NCBI GenBank assembly: GCA_032622095.1
Contig: CP136069.1
Coordinates: forward strand, 310,001 to 374,000
Direction of reading: 5' to 3'
DNA length: 64,000 bases
From: Siphonodentalium dalli
Taxonomy: Eukaryota; Mollusca; Scaphopoda; Gadilida; Siphonodentaliidae
Program-made: the position numbers and the translations under genes
In this document: one piece after another, positions 33,418 through 47,900 of the stretch
How the letters are laid out: each line of letters starts with the position of its first letter
How positions within the stretch are numbered: the first letter of the stretch is position 1
The notes under the pieces: model-generated
Told to the model about the DNA's origin: nothing
The model's input: the letters and a program-made list of their open reading frames with translations, nothing else
The model's database searches: none

Positions 33418-33651
33418 ATGACGGTGTACGAAACTATTAGTGGTGTTTTATTTTGCGAAAGTATAAAAGGAGTCATTTCCAATTCAGCTGACATATACTA
33501 ACGGAAAGAACTGAATGTCTATCAGCAGTATACTACGGTTTATAACAATATACAAATTGTTCTTACGAAAATGATGATGCTTGCATGTTTCTATGTGTTT
33601 ATCGTTGTTATCGCAAATGGAATAATTGGCTATACGTCGTCATTACGTTAG
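33418..33651 (+). pseudogene. 77-codon ORF copy with nonsense mutation at codon 28
   Basis: Aligns without gaps to 25699-25932. TCA (Ser28) is TAA here. Other replacements are Glu3Val, Val12Phe, Asp48Val, Leu52Met and Phe55Leu; silent changes fall at codons 7, 23, 24, 32 and 67. The upstream region including both TATA-like sites is kept. Translation from ATG would give 27 residues without the membrane segment. Confidence 0.55.
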
Positions 33652-34275
33652 TAGAAATATACACCGTATAACGAAGGCTTGTTTGATCAAATTAATGTAA
33701 TGTTTGTATTTTGTTTGGTTGTATATGATATGCAATGCGTTGAAGATGCGAAAGAAAATACAAAAGTGAAATGCACGCACGCAGATAGCTCATGACACAC
33801 TATACACGATAAAATGATAATTTACCACACACCATGGGCTACACAATTTACGAATAGGTGGGTTTATATTAAAATCCACGTTATTTGATATATAACGGCT
33901 CCGATATGAACTCATACCAATATACCATTCTGGAAATGATTGTTGGAATTCGACGGGCGTTCTATCAGTTCTCTGGTAGAGCATTGAGACTGGCCCGCGG
34001 CAAGACGGGTGTATTCGAATCGGAGGTAGGTTCCATCCACGGGGAATGGGGTAGCCGGAGAGAGGGGAGTGACAAATTTTTGGCGTATATATAGATAATA
34101 TATATTATATATATAAGCGGAATTATTTTGAAGAGCTTTTTTCACTTGACTGAGAAAAAAATAATGTTCTAAGTCCAAAAGTTTTGGTTGAAATATTGGA
34201 GCCCTTTTCAAAATGTGAAAACAAAATGAACGACTTTTCTGGGACAGGTCGATTTGGATCCGTTTTGGAGTCTGG

Positions 34276-37200
34276 ATTAAAAATTGGTACCACGGACCAC
34301 CCCTCCCCATACCCACAATAATGAACAGACACTGGCAAAATTTGGCCCACCGCGTGCACTCTTTCGTCCGCACACGTTGGCGTATCAGTTGACATCCAAA
34401 CTTCGACATCTTCGGAGGAGATGTGGTCACAAGCACATGTCCCAAACTGCAAAAAATTTAGGGCCTGTAACTCTTGCAATTCTTATCGGATTTCAAAAAT
34501 CCTTCTTGGGGTGGGTTTGTTTTCGTTCAGGGAATGCATATACTTAAATAGATGAATATCGATCAAAAAAACATTTTTGAGAAAATTTTGCCCCCACATC
34601 AGTGTAAAAATATATGGCCGACCCTGTTAAAATTTCTTTTTCGGACTAAACTGAGAACGGTCATCACGGCTATGAAAACCAAATGCAGTTATCTGGAATG
34701 ATACGGGAGAACAACAGAGTACAATAAAATAGAGGTTCCCCTGTTTATGGGCGGTAACTCTTCAGGGAAAGCGCGGACACAAGTTTTGATGCCTGTGGGC
34801 AGTAGGGCATACCGAGGTGTACATACGGTCCAATTTTCGATGCTCTGCTCCTTATAATTTCCGAGATAATAAAAATGACATTTTTTCATATAAAGGGAGA
34901 TAACTCCACGGGTTAAATGCGGACAATATCCGTTATGAGCCAAAGGCATAGAACTCATTTACCCCAACATACGTACCAAACTTGAGTTTTCTAGTACTAA
35001 TACATTCAGAGATTTGGGCGTTGAAAAATACTGTAGTATAATAATAATAATGAAAAATAATCGAATAAGGGCTATAACTCTGTCTTGAAACAATGGGCCG
35101 AAATCCGGATATCATTATCTTTAGTAGACCTCGGATGCCTATATTCGTTAAAGATTTCGCGGTCCTGCTGCAATTAGTTTCTGAGTATTTTCAAATAAAC
35201 GGAAAACTACCCCAATAGAAAAACAATATACTTCCTTGGTTACACCATGGAAGTATAATAATAGGGCGAATCATGAACTGAACAATTCGCAGTTTAGGGA
35301 TGGAAAATATGAAGTAAGATGATTGTGTACTGTCCTTAACATTTGTGTGTTGATCTCAAGTGTTTATAATTGACCCCACTCCTGCCTCGAAATTGGGTGA
35401 CGGGATTGGGAAATTGTCACACCAGGCCCAAAATGCAATTTTTGAAGGACCATAACTCCGTGATTTTCCAATGGATTTCAAAATTGTTTTAAGTTTTGTT
35501 ATATGCTACTTACTGAGATTGCATATTATAAATTTCATCTGATTCGGAAAAGAAGAACATTTTGGTTATTGGAAAGAATATGGGCCCATATTCAAACTTT
35601 GAGTTCCAAAATCTCCGCCAGTTTTTAACGGATTTACGATCTGTTTTCAGATTTGTTATTAGCGTGTATGGTAGATGTTATATTCCAAGTTTCATATAAT
35701 TCGGAGACGAAATAAATTTTGGTACCTCGGACCACCTCTCCCCTGACCCACAACACTGAACCGACACTGGCAAAATTTGGCACACCGCGTGCTCTCTTCA
35801 GCCTACACACATTGGCGTATCAGATGACATTCAAAGTTCGACATCTTCGGAGGAGATGTGTTATCAAGCACATGGGCCCAAAATTGCAAAATTTGAGGGC
35901 CCCTAACTTTGTCAGTTTTCAATGGAATTTCGAAATTCTTTCAGTTTCTAGATCGGGTGGTGTTGTAGATGTTAAATTCCAAGTTTCATCTTATTCCGAT
36001 AAGAATTAAAAATTGGTACCACGGACCACCCCTCCCCATACCCACAATAATGAACAGACACTGGCAAAATTTGGCCCACCGCGTGCACTCTTTCGTCCGC
36101 ACACGTTGGCGTATCAGTTGACATCCAAACTTCGACATCTTCGGAGGAGATGTGGTCACAAGCACATGTCCCAAACTGCAAAAATTTTAGGGCCTGTAAC
36201 TCTTGCAATTCTTATCGGATTTCAAAAATCCTTCTTGAGGTGGGTTTGTTTTCGTTCAGGGAATGCATATACTTAAATAGATGAATATCGATCAAAAAAA
36301 CATTTTTGAGAAAATTTTGCCCCCACATCAGTGTAAAAATATATGTCCGACCCTGTTAAAATTTCTTTTTCGGACTAAACTGAGAACGGTCATCACGGCT
36401 ATGAAAACCAAATGCAGTTATCTGGAATGATACGGGAGAACAACAGAGTACAATAAAATAGAGGTTCCCCTGTTTATGGGCGGTAACTCTTCAGGGAAAG
36501 CGCGGACACAAGTTTTGATGCCCGTGGGCAGTAGGGCATACCGAGGTGTACATACGGTCCAATTTACGATGCTCTGCTCCTTATAATTTCCGAGATAATA
36601 AAAATGACATTTTTTCATATAAAGGGAGATAACTCCACGGGTTAAATGCGGACAATATCCGTTATGAGCCAAAGGCATATAACTCATTTACCCCAACATA
36701 CGTACCAAACTTGAGTTTTCTAGTACTAATACATTCAGAGATTTGGGCGTTGAAAAATACTGTAGTATAATAATAATAATGAAAAATAATCGAATAAGGG
36801 CTATAACTCTGTCTTGAAACAATGGGCCGAAATCCGGATATCATTATCTTTAGTAGACCTCGGATGCCTATATTCGTTAAAGATTTCGCGGTCCTGCTGC
36901 AATTAGTTTCTGAGTATTTTCAAATAAACGGAAAACTACCCCAATAGAAAAACAATATACTTCCTTGGTTACACCATGGAAGTATAATAATAGGGCGAAT
37001 CGTGAACTGAACAATTCGCAGTTTAGGGATGGAAAATATGAAGTAAGATGATTGTGTACTGTCCTTAACATTTGTGTGTTGATCTCAAGTGTTTATAATT
37101 GACCCCACTCCTGCCTCGAAATTGGGTGACGGGATTGGGAAATTGTCACACCAGGCCCAAAATGCAATTTTTGAAGGACCATAACTCCGTGATTTTCCAA

Positions 37201-38715
37201 TGGATTTCAAAATTGTTTTAAGTTTTGTTATATGCTACTTACTGAGATTGCATATTATAAATTTCATCTGATTCGGAAAAGAAGAACATTTTGGTTATTG
37301 GAAAGAATATGGGCCCATATTCAAACTTTGAGTTCCAAAATCTCCGCCAGTTTTTAACGGATTTACGATCTGTTTTCAGATTTGTTATTAGCGTGTGGGG
37401 TAGATGTTATATTCCAAGTTTCATATAATTCGGAGACGAAATAAATTTTGGTACCTCGGACCACCCCTCCCCTGACCCACAACACTGAACCGACACTGGC
37501 AAAATTTGGCACACCGCGTGCTCTCTTCAGCCTACACACATTGGCGTATCAGATGACATTCAAAGTTCGACATCTTCGGAGGAGATGTGTTATCAAGCAC
37601 ATGGGCCCAAAATTGCAAAATTTGAGGGCCCCTAACTTTGTCATTTTTCAATGAAATTTCGAAATTCTTTCAGTTTCTAGATCGGGTGGTGTTGTAGATG
37701 TTAAATTCCAAGTTTCATCTTATTCCGATAAGAATTAAAAATTGGTACCACGGACCACCCCTCCCCATACCCACAATAATGAACAGACACTGGCAAAATT
37801 TGGCCCACCGCGTGCACTCTTTCGTCCGCACACGTTGGCGTATCAGTTGACATCCAAACTTCGACATCTTCGGAGGAGATGTGGTCACAAGCACATGTCC
37901 CAAACTGCAAAAAATTTAGGGCCTGTAACTCTTGCAATTCTTATCGGATTTCAAAAATCCTTCTTGGGGTGGGTTTGTTTTCGTTCAGGGAATGCATATA
38001 CTTAAATAGATGAATATCGATCAAAAAAACATTTTTGAGAAAATTTTGCCCCCACATCAGTGTAAAAATATATGGCCGACCCTGTTAAAATTTCTTTTTC
38101 GGACTAAACTGAGAACGGTCATCACGGCTATGAAAACCAAATGCAGTTATCTGGAATGATACGGGAGAACAACAGAGTACAATAAAATAGAGGTTCCCCT
38201 GTTTATGGGCGGTAACTCTTCAGGGAAAGCGCGGACACAAGTTTTGATGCCTGTGGGCAGTAGGGCATACCGAGGTGTACATACGGTCCAATTTTCGATG
38301 CTCTGCTCCTTATAATTTCCGAGATAATAAAAATGACATTTTTTCATATAAAGGGAGATAACTCCACGGGTTAAATGCGGACAATATCCGTTATGAGCCA
38401 AAGGCATAGAACTCATTTACCCCAACATACGTACCAAACTTGAGTTTTCTAGTACTAATACATTCAGAGATTTGGGCGTTGAAAAATACTGTAGTATAAT
38501 AATAATAATGAAAAATAATCGAATAAGGGCTATAACTCTGTCTTGAAACAATGGGCCGAAATCCGGATATCATTATCTTTAGTAGACCTCGGATGCCTAT
38601 ATTCGTTAAAGATTTCGCGGTCCTGCTGCAATTAGTTTCTGAGTATTTTCAAATAAACGGAAAACTACCCCAATAGAAAAACAATATACTTCCTTGGTTA
38701 CACCATGGAAGTATA
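34276..38715. repeat. Array V, left part: family A, 1729-bp units
   Basis: Lead-in 34276-35262, unit 35263-36991 (1729 bp) and 36992-38715, which ends at the A-form hairpin. These A units match the one in array II more closely than those of array III (gcccacatcagtg, cccaaactgcaaaaa). A few unit-specific changes are visible (cgtgaactg at about 37001, gtgtggggtag at about 37396, catttttcaatgaaatt at about 37643). Confidence 0.95.
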
Positions 38716-38926
38716 ATAATGAAAAATAATCGAAAAAGGGCCATAACTCTGTCAAAATATATTGGACCAACATCCGGATAGCATTATTTTTAGTAGACCT
38801 TAGATGCCTACATTCGCTAGAGATTTCGCGGTCCTCCTCCCATTAGTTTCTGAGTATTTCCAATTAAACAGAAAACGGCCGCAGTAGAAAAACAATATAC
38901 TTCCTTGGTTACACCATGGAAGTATA
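38499..38926. repeat. A-form/B-form 0.22 kb module junction
   Basis: A-form module 38499-38715 (217 bp) abuts B-form module 38716-38926 (211 bp). It marks the A-to-B switch in array V and repeats the arrangement at 11644-12083 in array II. Confidence 0.9.
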
Positions 38927-41900
38927 ATAATAGGGCAAATCATGAGCTCAATAAATCGCAGTTAAGGGACGGAAAATATGAATTAGGATGATTATATCTT
39001 TCCCTTAACATGTGTGGGTTGATCTCAAGTGTTTGGGAGTGACCCCACCCCTGCCTCGAAATTGGGTGACGGGATTGGGAAATAGTCAAACCCGGCCCAA
39101 AATGCGAATTTTGAGAGCCCGTAACTCCGTTATTTTCCAATGGATTTAAAAATTGTTTTGAGTATTGTGATCAGCTACTTACATTGATTATTTGTTATAA
39201 TTTTTGTCTGATTCAGAGACGAATAACATTTTGTTTATTGGAAAGAATACGGGCCCACATTCAAAGTTTGAGGGCCCAAATCTCCGCCATTTTTTAACGG
39301 ATTTACAATCTGTTTTCAGTTTTATGATCAACGTGTATGGTATATGTTATATATCAAGTTTCATATGATTCGGAGACGAAATAAATTTTGGTACCCCGGA
39401 CCACCACTCCCCTGACCCACAACACTGAACCGACACTGGCAAAATTTGGCTCATCGCGTGCTCTCTTCAGACCGCACGCATTGGCGTATCAGTTGACATC
39501 CAAAGTTTGACATCTTCGGAGGAGATGTGATCACAAGCATATGGGGCCAAATTTGCATTGTTTGAAGGCCCACAACTCTGACATTTTTCAATGGATTTTC
39601 GAAATTCTTTCAGTTTCTAGATCGGTTGGCGGTATGGATGTTATATTCCAAGTTTCATCCGATTCGGAGAAGAATACAAAATTGGTACCCCGGACCACCC
39701 CTCCCCTGACCCACAACACTGAACCGACACTGGCAAAATTTGGCCCATCGCGTGCTCTCTTCAGACCGCACGCACTGGGATATCAGACGACATCCAAAGT
39801 TCGACATCTTCGGAGGAGATAGGGTCACAAGCACATGGGACCAAATTGCAAACTTTGAGGGCCCGTAACTCTTGCATTTCTTCTCGGATTACAAAAATCC
39901 TTTCCGGTATGGGTTTGTTTTCGTTCAGGGAATCTACATACTTAAATAGATGAATGTCAATAATAAAAAAAAATTGCGAAAATATTGCCCCCACCCCAGT
40001 GTAAAAATATATGTCCAACCCTGTCAAATTTTCTTCCTCGGACTAAGCTGACAACGGTCAACACGACTACAAAAACCAAATACAGTTATCTGGAATGATA
40101 CGGGAGGACAACAGAGTACAATAAAATAGAGGTTTGCCAACTATGGGCGGTAACTCTTCAGGGAAAGGGCGGACCCAAGTTTTTATGCCCGTGGGCAGTA
40201 GTGCATATCGAGATGTGCATACGGTCTAATTTTCGATGCTCTGCTTCTTATAATTTCCGAGATAATAAAATGACATTTTTTCAAATAAAGGGAGATAACT
40301 CCTCGGGGAAAACGCGGACAATATTCGTTATGCGACGATGGCATACAACTCTTTGATCCCAAGATACGTACCAAGTTTTAGTGTGCTACTCCTGGTACTT
40401 TTCGAGTAATAAGGGTTGCAAAAGTGTCCAGTATAATAATAATAATAATAATGAAAAATAATCGAAAAAGGGCCATAACTCTGTCAAAATATATTGGACC
40501 AACATCCGGATAGCATTATTTTTAGTAGACCTTAGATGCCTACATTCGCTAGAGATTTCGCGGTCCTCCTCCCATTAGTTTCTGAGTATTTCCAATTAAA
40601 CAGAAAACGGCCGCAGTAGAAAAACAATATACTTCCTTGGTTACACCATGGAAGTATAATAATAGGGCAAATCATGAGCTCAATAAATCGCAGTTAAGGG
40701 ACGGAAAATATGAATTAGGATGATTATATCTTTCCCTTAACATGTGTGGGTTGATCTCAAGTGTTTGGGAGTGACCCCACCCCTGCCTCGAAATTGGGTG
40801 ACGGGATTGGGAAATAGTCAAACCCGGCCCAAAATGCGAATTTTGAGAGCCCGTAACTCCGTTATTTTCCAATGGATTTAAAAATTGTTTTGAGTATTGT
40901 GATCAGCTACTTACATTGATTATTTGTTATAATTTTTGTCTGATTCAGAGACGAATAACATTTTGTTTATTGGAAAGAATACGGGCCCACATTCAAAGTT
41001 TGAGGGCCCAAATCTCCGCCATTTTTTAACGGATTTACAATCTGTTTTCAGTTTTATGATCAACGTGTATGGTATATGTTATATATCAAGTTTCATATGA
41101 TTCGGAGACGAAATAAATTTTGGTACCCCGGACCACCACTCCCCTGACCCACAACACTGAACCGACACTGGCAAAATTTGGCTCATCGCGTGCTCTCTTC
41201 AGACCGCACGCATTGGCGTATCAGTTGACATCCAAAGTTTGACATCTTCGGAGGAGATGTGATCACAAGCATATGGGGCCAAATTTGCATTGTTTGAAGG
41301 CCCACAACTCTGACATTTTTCAATGGATTTTCGAAATTCTTTCAGTTTCTAGATCGGTTGGCGGTATGGATGTTATATTCCAAGTTTCATCCGATTCGGA
41401 GAAGAATACAAAATTGGTACCCCGGACCACCCCTCCCCTGACCCACAACACTGAACCGACACTGGCAAAATTTGGCCCATCGCGTGCTCTCTTCAGACCG
41501 CACGCACTGGGATATCAGACGACATCCAAAGTTCGACATCTTCGGAGGAGATAGGGTCACAAGCACATGGGACCAAATTGCAAACTTTGAGGGCCCGTAA
41601 CTCTTGCATTTCTTCTCGGATTACAAAAATCCTTTCCGGTATGGGTTTGTTTTCGTTCAGGGAATCTACATACTTAAATAGATGAATGTCAATAATAAAA
41701 AAAAATTGCGAAAATATTGCCCCCACCCCAGTGTAAAAATATATGTCCAACCCTGTCAAATTTTCTTCCTCGGACTAAGCTGACAACGGTCAACACGACT
41801 ACAAAAACCAAATACAGTTATCTGGAATGATACGGGAGGACAACAGAGTACAATAAAATAGAGGTTTGCCAACTATGGGCGGTAACTCTTCAGGGAAAGG

Positions 41901-44900
41901 GCGGACCCAAGTTTTTATGCCCGTGGGCAGTAGTGCATATCGAGATGTGCATACGGTCTAATTTTCGATGCTCTGCTTCTTATAATTTCCGAGATAATAA
42001 AATGACATTTTTTCAAATAAAGGGAGATAACTCCTCGGGGAAAACGCGGACAATATTCGTTATGCGACGATGGCATACAACTCTTTGATCCCAAGATACG
42101 TACCAAGTTTTAGTGTGCTACTCCTGGTACTTTTCGAGTAATAAGGGTTGCAAAAGTGTCCAGTATAATAATAATAATAATAATGAAAAATAATCGAAAA
42201 AGGGCCATAACTCTGTCAAAATATATTGGACCAACATCCGGATAGCATTATTTTTAGTAGACCTTAGATGCCTACATTCGCTAGAGATTTCGCGGTCCTC
42301 CTCCCATTAGTTTCTGAGTATTTCCAATTAAACAGAAAACGGCCGCAGTAGAAAAACAATATACTTCCTTGGTTACACCATGGAAGTATAATAATAGGGC
42401 AAATCATGAGCTCAATAAATCGCAGTTAAGGGACGGAAAATATGAATTAGGATGATTATATCTTTCCCTTAACATGTGTGGGTTGATCTCAAGTGTTTGG
42501 GAGTGACCCCACCCCTGCCTCGAAATTGGGTGACGGGATTGGGAAATAGTCAAACCCGGCCCAAAATGCGAATTTTGAGAGCCCGTAACTCCGTTATTTT
42601 CCAATGGATTTAAAAATTGTTTTGAGTATTGTGATCAGCTACTTACATTGATTATTTGTTATAATTTTTGTCTGATTCAGAGACGAATAACATTTTGTTT
42701 ATTGGAAAGAATACGGGCCCACATTCAAAGTTTGAGGGCCCAAATCTCCGCCATTTTTTAACGGATTTACAATCTGTTTTCAGTTTTATGATCAACGTGT
42801 ATGGTATATGTTATATATCAAGTTTCATATGATTCGGAGACGAAATAAATTTTGGTACCCCGGACCACCACTCCCCTGACCCACAACACTGAACCGACAC
42901 TGGCAAAATTTGGCTCATCGCGTGCTCTCTTCAGACCGCACGCATTGGCGTATCAGTTGACATCCAAAGTTTGACATCTTCGGAGGAGATGTGATCACAA
43001 GCATATGGGGCCAAATTTGCATTGTTTGAAGGCCCACAACTCTGACATTTTTCAATGGATTTTCGAAATTCTTTCAGTTTCTAGATCGGTTGGCGGTATG
43101 GATGTTATATTCCAAGTTTCATCCGATTCGGAGAAGAATACAAAATTGGTACCCCGGACCACCCCTCCCCTGACCCACAACACTGAACCGACACTGGCAA
43201 AATTTGGCCCATCGCGTGCTCTCTTCAGACCGCACGCACTGGGATATCAGACGACATCCAAAGTTCGACATCTTCGGAGGAGATAGGGTCACAAGCACAT
43301 GGGACCAAATTGCAAACTTTGAGGGCCCGTAACTCTTGCATTTCTTCTCGGATTACAAAAATCCTTTCCGGTATGGGTTTGTTTTCGTTCAGGGAATCTA
43401 CATACTTAAATAGATGAATGTCAATAATAAAAAAAAATTGCGAAAATATTGCCCCCACCCCAGTGTAAAAATATATGTCCAACCCTGTCAAATTTTCTTC
43501 CTCGGACTAAGCTGACAACGGTCAACACGACTACAAAAACCAAATACAGTTATCTGGAATGATACGGGAGGACAACAGAGTACAATAAAATAGAGGTTTG
43601 CCAACTATGGGCGGTAACTCTTCAGGGAAAGGGCGGACCCAAGTTTTTATGCCCGTGGGCAGTAGTGCATATCGAGATGTGCATACGGTCTAATTTTCGA
43701 TGCTCTGCTTCTTATAATTTCCGAGATAATAAAATGACATTTTTTCAAATAAAGGGAGATAACTCCTCGGGGAAAACGCGGACAATATTCGTTATGCGAC
43801 GATGGCATACAACTCTTTGATCCCAAGATACGTACCAAGTTTTAGTGTGCTACTCCTGGTACTTTTCGAGTAATAAGGGTTGCAAAAGTGTCCAGTATAA
43901 TAATAATAATAATAATGAAAAATAATCGAAAAAGGGCCATAACTCTGTCAAAATATATTGGACCAACATCCGGATAGCATTATTTTTAGTAGACCTTAGA
44001 TGCCTACATTCGCTAGAGATTTCGCGGTCCTCCTCCCATTAGTTTCTGAGTATTTCCAATTAAACAGAAAACGGCCGCAGTAGAAAAACAATATACTTCC
44101 TTGGTTACACCATGGAAGTATAATAATAGGGCAAATCATGAGCTCAATAAATCGCAGTTAAGGGACGGAAAATATGAATTAGGATGATTATATCTTTCCC
44201 TTAACATGTGTGGGTTGATCTCAAGTGTTTGGGAGTGACCCCACCCCTGCCTCGAAATTGGGTGACGGGATTGGGAAATAGTCAAACCCGGCCCAAAATG
44301 CGAATTTTGAGAGCCCGTAACTCCGTTATTTTCCAATGGATTTAAAAATTGTTTTGAGTATTGTGATCAGCTACTTACATTGATTATTTGTTATAATTTT
44401 TGTCTGATTCAGAGACGAATAACATTTTGTTTATTGGAAAGAATACGGGCCCACATTCAAAGTTTGAGGGCCCAAATCTCCGCCATTTTTTAACGGATTT
44501 ACAATCTGTTTTCAGTTTTATGATCAACGTGTATGGTATATGTTATATATCAAGTTTCATATGATTCGGAGACGAAATAAATTTTGGTACCCCGGACCAC
44601 CACTCCCCTGACCCACAACACTGAACCGACACTGGCAAAATTTGGCTCATCGCGTGCTCTCTTCAGACCGCACGCATTGGCGTATCAGTTGACATCCAAA
44701 GTTTGACATCTTCGGAGGAGATGTGATCACAAGCATATGGGGCCAAATTTGCATTGTTTGAAGGCCCACAACTCTGACATTTTTCAATGGATTTTCGAAA
44801 TTCTTTCAGTTTCTAGATCGGTTGGCGGTATGGATGTTATATTCCAAGTTTCATCCGATTCGGAGAAGAATACAAAATTGGTACCCCGGACCACCCCTCC

Positions 44901-47900
44901 CCTGACCCACAACACTGAACCGACACTGGCAAAATTTGGCCCATCGCGTGCTCTCTTCAGACCGCACGCACTGGGATATCAGACGACATCCAAAGTTCGA
45001 CATCTTCGGAGGAGATAGGGTCACAAGCACATGGGACCAAATTGCAAACTTTGAGGGCCCGTAACTCTTGCATTTCTTCTCGGATTACAAAAATCCTTTC
45101 CGGTATGGGTTTGTTTTCGTTCAGGGAATCTACATACTTAAATAGATGAATGTCAATAATAAAAAAAAATTGCGAAAATATTGCCCCCACCCCAGTGTAA
45201 AAATATATGTCCAACCCTGTCAAATTTTCTTCCTCGGACTAAGCTGACAACGGTCAACACGACTACAAAAACCAAATACAGTTATCTGGAATGATACGGG
45301 AGGACAACAGAGTACAATAAAATAGAGGTTTGCCAACTATGGGCGGTAACTCTTCAGGGAAAGGGCGGACCCAAGTTTTTATGCCCGTGGGCAGTAGTGC
45401 ATATCGAGATGTGCATACGGTCTAATTTTCGATGCTCTGCTTCTTATAATTTCCGAGATAATAAAATGACATTTTTTCAAATAAAGGGAGATAACTCCTC
45501 GGGGAAAACGCGGACAATATTCGTTATGCGACGATGGCATACAACTCTTTGATCCCAAGATACGTACCAAGTTTTAGTGTGCTACTCCTGGTACTTTTCG
45601 AGTAATAAGGGTTGCAAAAGTGTCCAGTATAATAATAATAATAATAATGAAAAATAATCGAAAAAGGGCCATAACTCTGTCAAAATATATTGGACCAACA
45701 TCCGGATAGCATTATTTTTAGTAGACCTTAGATGCCTACATTCGCTAGAGATTTCGCGGTCCTCCTCCCATTAGTTTCTGAGTATTTCCAATTAAACAGA
45801 AAACGGCCGCAGTAGAAAAACAATATACTTCCTTGGTTACACCATGGAAGTATAATAATAGGGCAAATCATGAGCTCAATAAATCGCAGTTAAGGGACGG
45901 AAAATATGAATTAGGATGATTATATCTTTCCCTTAACATGTGTGGGTTGATCTCAAGTGTTTGGGAGTGACCCCACCCCTGCCTCGAAATTGGGTGACGG
46001 GATTGGGAAATAGTCAAACCCGGCCCAAAATGCGAATTTTGAGAGCCCGTAACTCCGTTATTTTCCAATGGATTTAAAAATTGTTTTGAGTATTGTGATC
46101 AGCTACTTACATTGATTATTTGTTATAATTTTTGTCTGATTCAGAGACGAATAACATTTTGTTTATTGGAAAGAATACGGGCCCACATTCAAAGTTTGAG
46201 GGCCCAAATCTCCGCCATTTTTTAACGGATTTACAATCTGTTTTCAGTTTTATGATCAACGTGTATGGTATATGTTATATATCAAGTTTCATATGATTCG
46301 GAGACGAAATAAATTTTGGTACCCCGGACCACCACTCCCCTGACCCACAACACTGAACCGACACTGGCAAAATTTGGCTCATCGCGTGCTCTCTTCAGAC
46401 CGCACGCATTGGCGTATCAGTTGACATCCAAAGTTTGACATCTTCGGAGGAGATGTGATCACAAGCATATGGGGCCAAATTTGCATTGTTTGAAGGCCCA
46501 CAACTCTGACATTTTTCAATGGATTTTCGAAATTCTTTCAGTTTCTAGATCGGTTGGCGGTATGGATGTTATATTCCAAGTTTCATCCGATTCGGAGAAG
46601 AATACAAAATTGGTACCCCGGACCACCCCTCCCCTGACCCACAACACTGAACCGACACTGGCAAAATTTGGCCCATCGCGTGCTCTCTTCAGACCGCACG
46701 CACTGGGATATCAGACGACATCCAAAGTTCGACATCTTCGGAGGAGATAGGGTCACAAGCACATGGGACCAAATTGCAAACTTTGAGGGCCCGTAACTCT
46801 TGCATTTCTTCTCGGATTACAAAAATCCTTTCCGGTATGGGTTTGTTTTCGTTCAGGGAATCTACATACTTAAATAGATGAATGTCAATAATAAAAAAAA
46901 ATTGCGAAAATATTGCCCCCACCCCAGTGTAAAAATATATGTCCAACCCTGTCAAATTTTCTTCCTCGGACTAAGCTGACAACGGTCAACACGACTACAA
47001 AAACCAAATACAGTTATCTGGAATGATACGGGAGGACAACAGAGTACAATAAAATAGAGGTTTGCCAACTATGGGCGGTAACTCTTCAGGGAAAGGGCGG
47101 ACCCAAGTTTTTATGCCCGTGGGCAGTAGTGCATATCGAGATGTGCATACGGTCTAATTTTCGATGCTCTGCTTCTTATAATTTCCGAGATAATAAAATG
47201 ACATTTTTTCAAATAAAGGGAGATAACTCCTCGGGGAAAACGCGGACAATATTCGTTATGCGACGATGGCATACAACTCTTTGATCCCAAGATACGTACC
47301 AAGTTTTAGTGTGCTACTCCTGGTACTTTTCGAGTAATAAGGGTTGCAAAAGTGTCCAGTATAATAATAATAATAATAATGAAAAATAATCGAAAAAGGG
47401 CCATAACTCTGTCAAAATATATTGGACCAACATCCGGATAGCATTATTTTTAGTAGACCTTAGATGCCTACATTCGCTAGAGATTTCGCGGTCCTCCTCC
47501 CATTAGTTTCTGAGTATTTCCAATTAAACAGAAAACGGCCGCAGTAGAAAAACAATATACTTCCTTGGTTACACCATGGAAGTATAATAATAGGGCAAAT
47601 CATGAGCTCAATAAATCGCAGTTAAGGGACGGAAAATATGAATTAGGATGATTATATCTTTCCCTTAACATGTGTGGGTTGATCTCAAGTGTTTGGGAGT
47701 GACCCCACCCCTGCCTCGAAATTGGGTGACGGGATTGGGAAATAGTCAAACCCGGCCCAAAATGCGAATTTTGAGAGCCCGTAACTCCGTTATTTTCCAA
47801 TGGATTTAAAAATTGTTTTGAGTATTGTGATCAGCTACTTACATTGATTATTTGTTATAATTTTTGTCTGATTCAGAGACGAATAACATTTTGTTTATTG

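Larger units (their letters stand above)
30875..34275. repeat. Spacer IV (divergent, with unique insert and inverted element)
   Basis: CTAG terminus (30875-30920), then unlike other spacers a stretch of about 0.6 kb not seen elsewhere (30938-31590), degenerate 345-bp monomers (31609 on), an inserted inverted GACC element (about 32093-32523), a monomer with G9 (32718-32870), a single tRNA-like copy (32976-33060), the nonsense-mutated ORF (33418-33651) and a shorter right block. The satellite resumes at 'ggattaaaaattggtacc' (about 34276). Confidence 0.88.
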
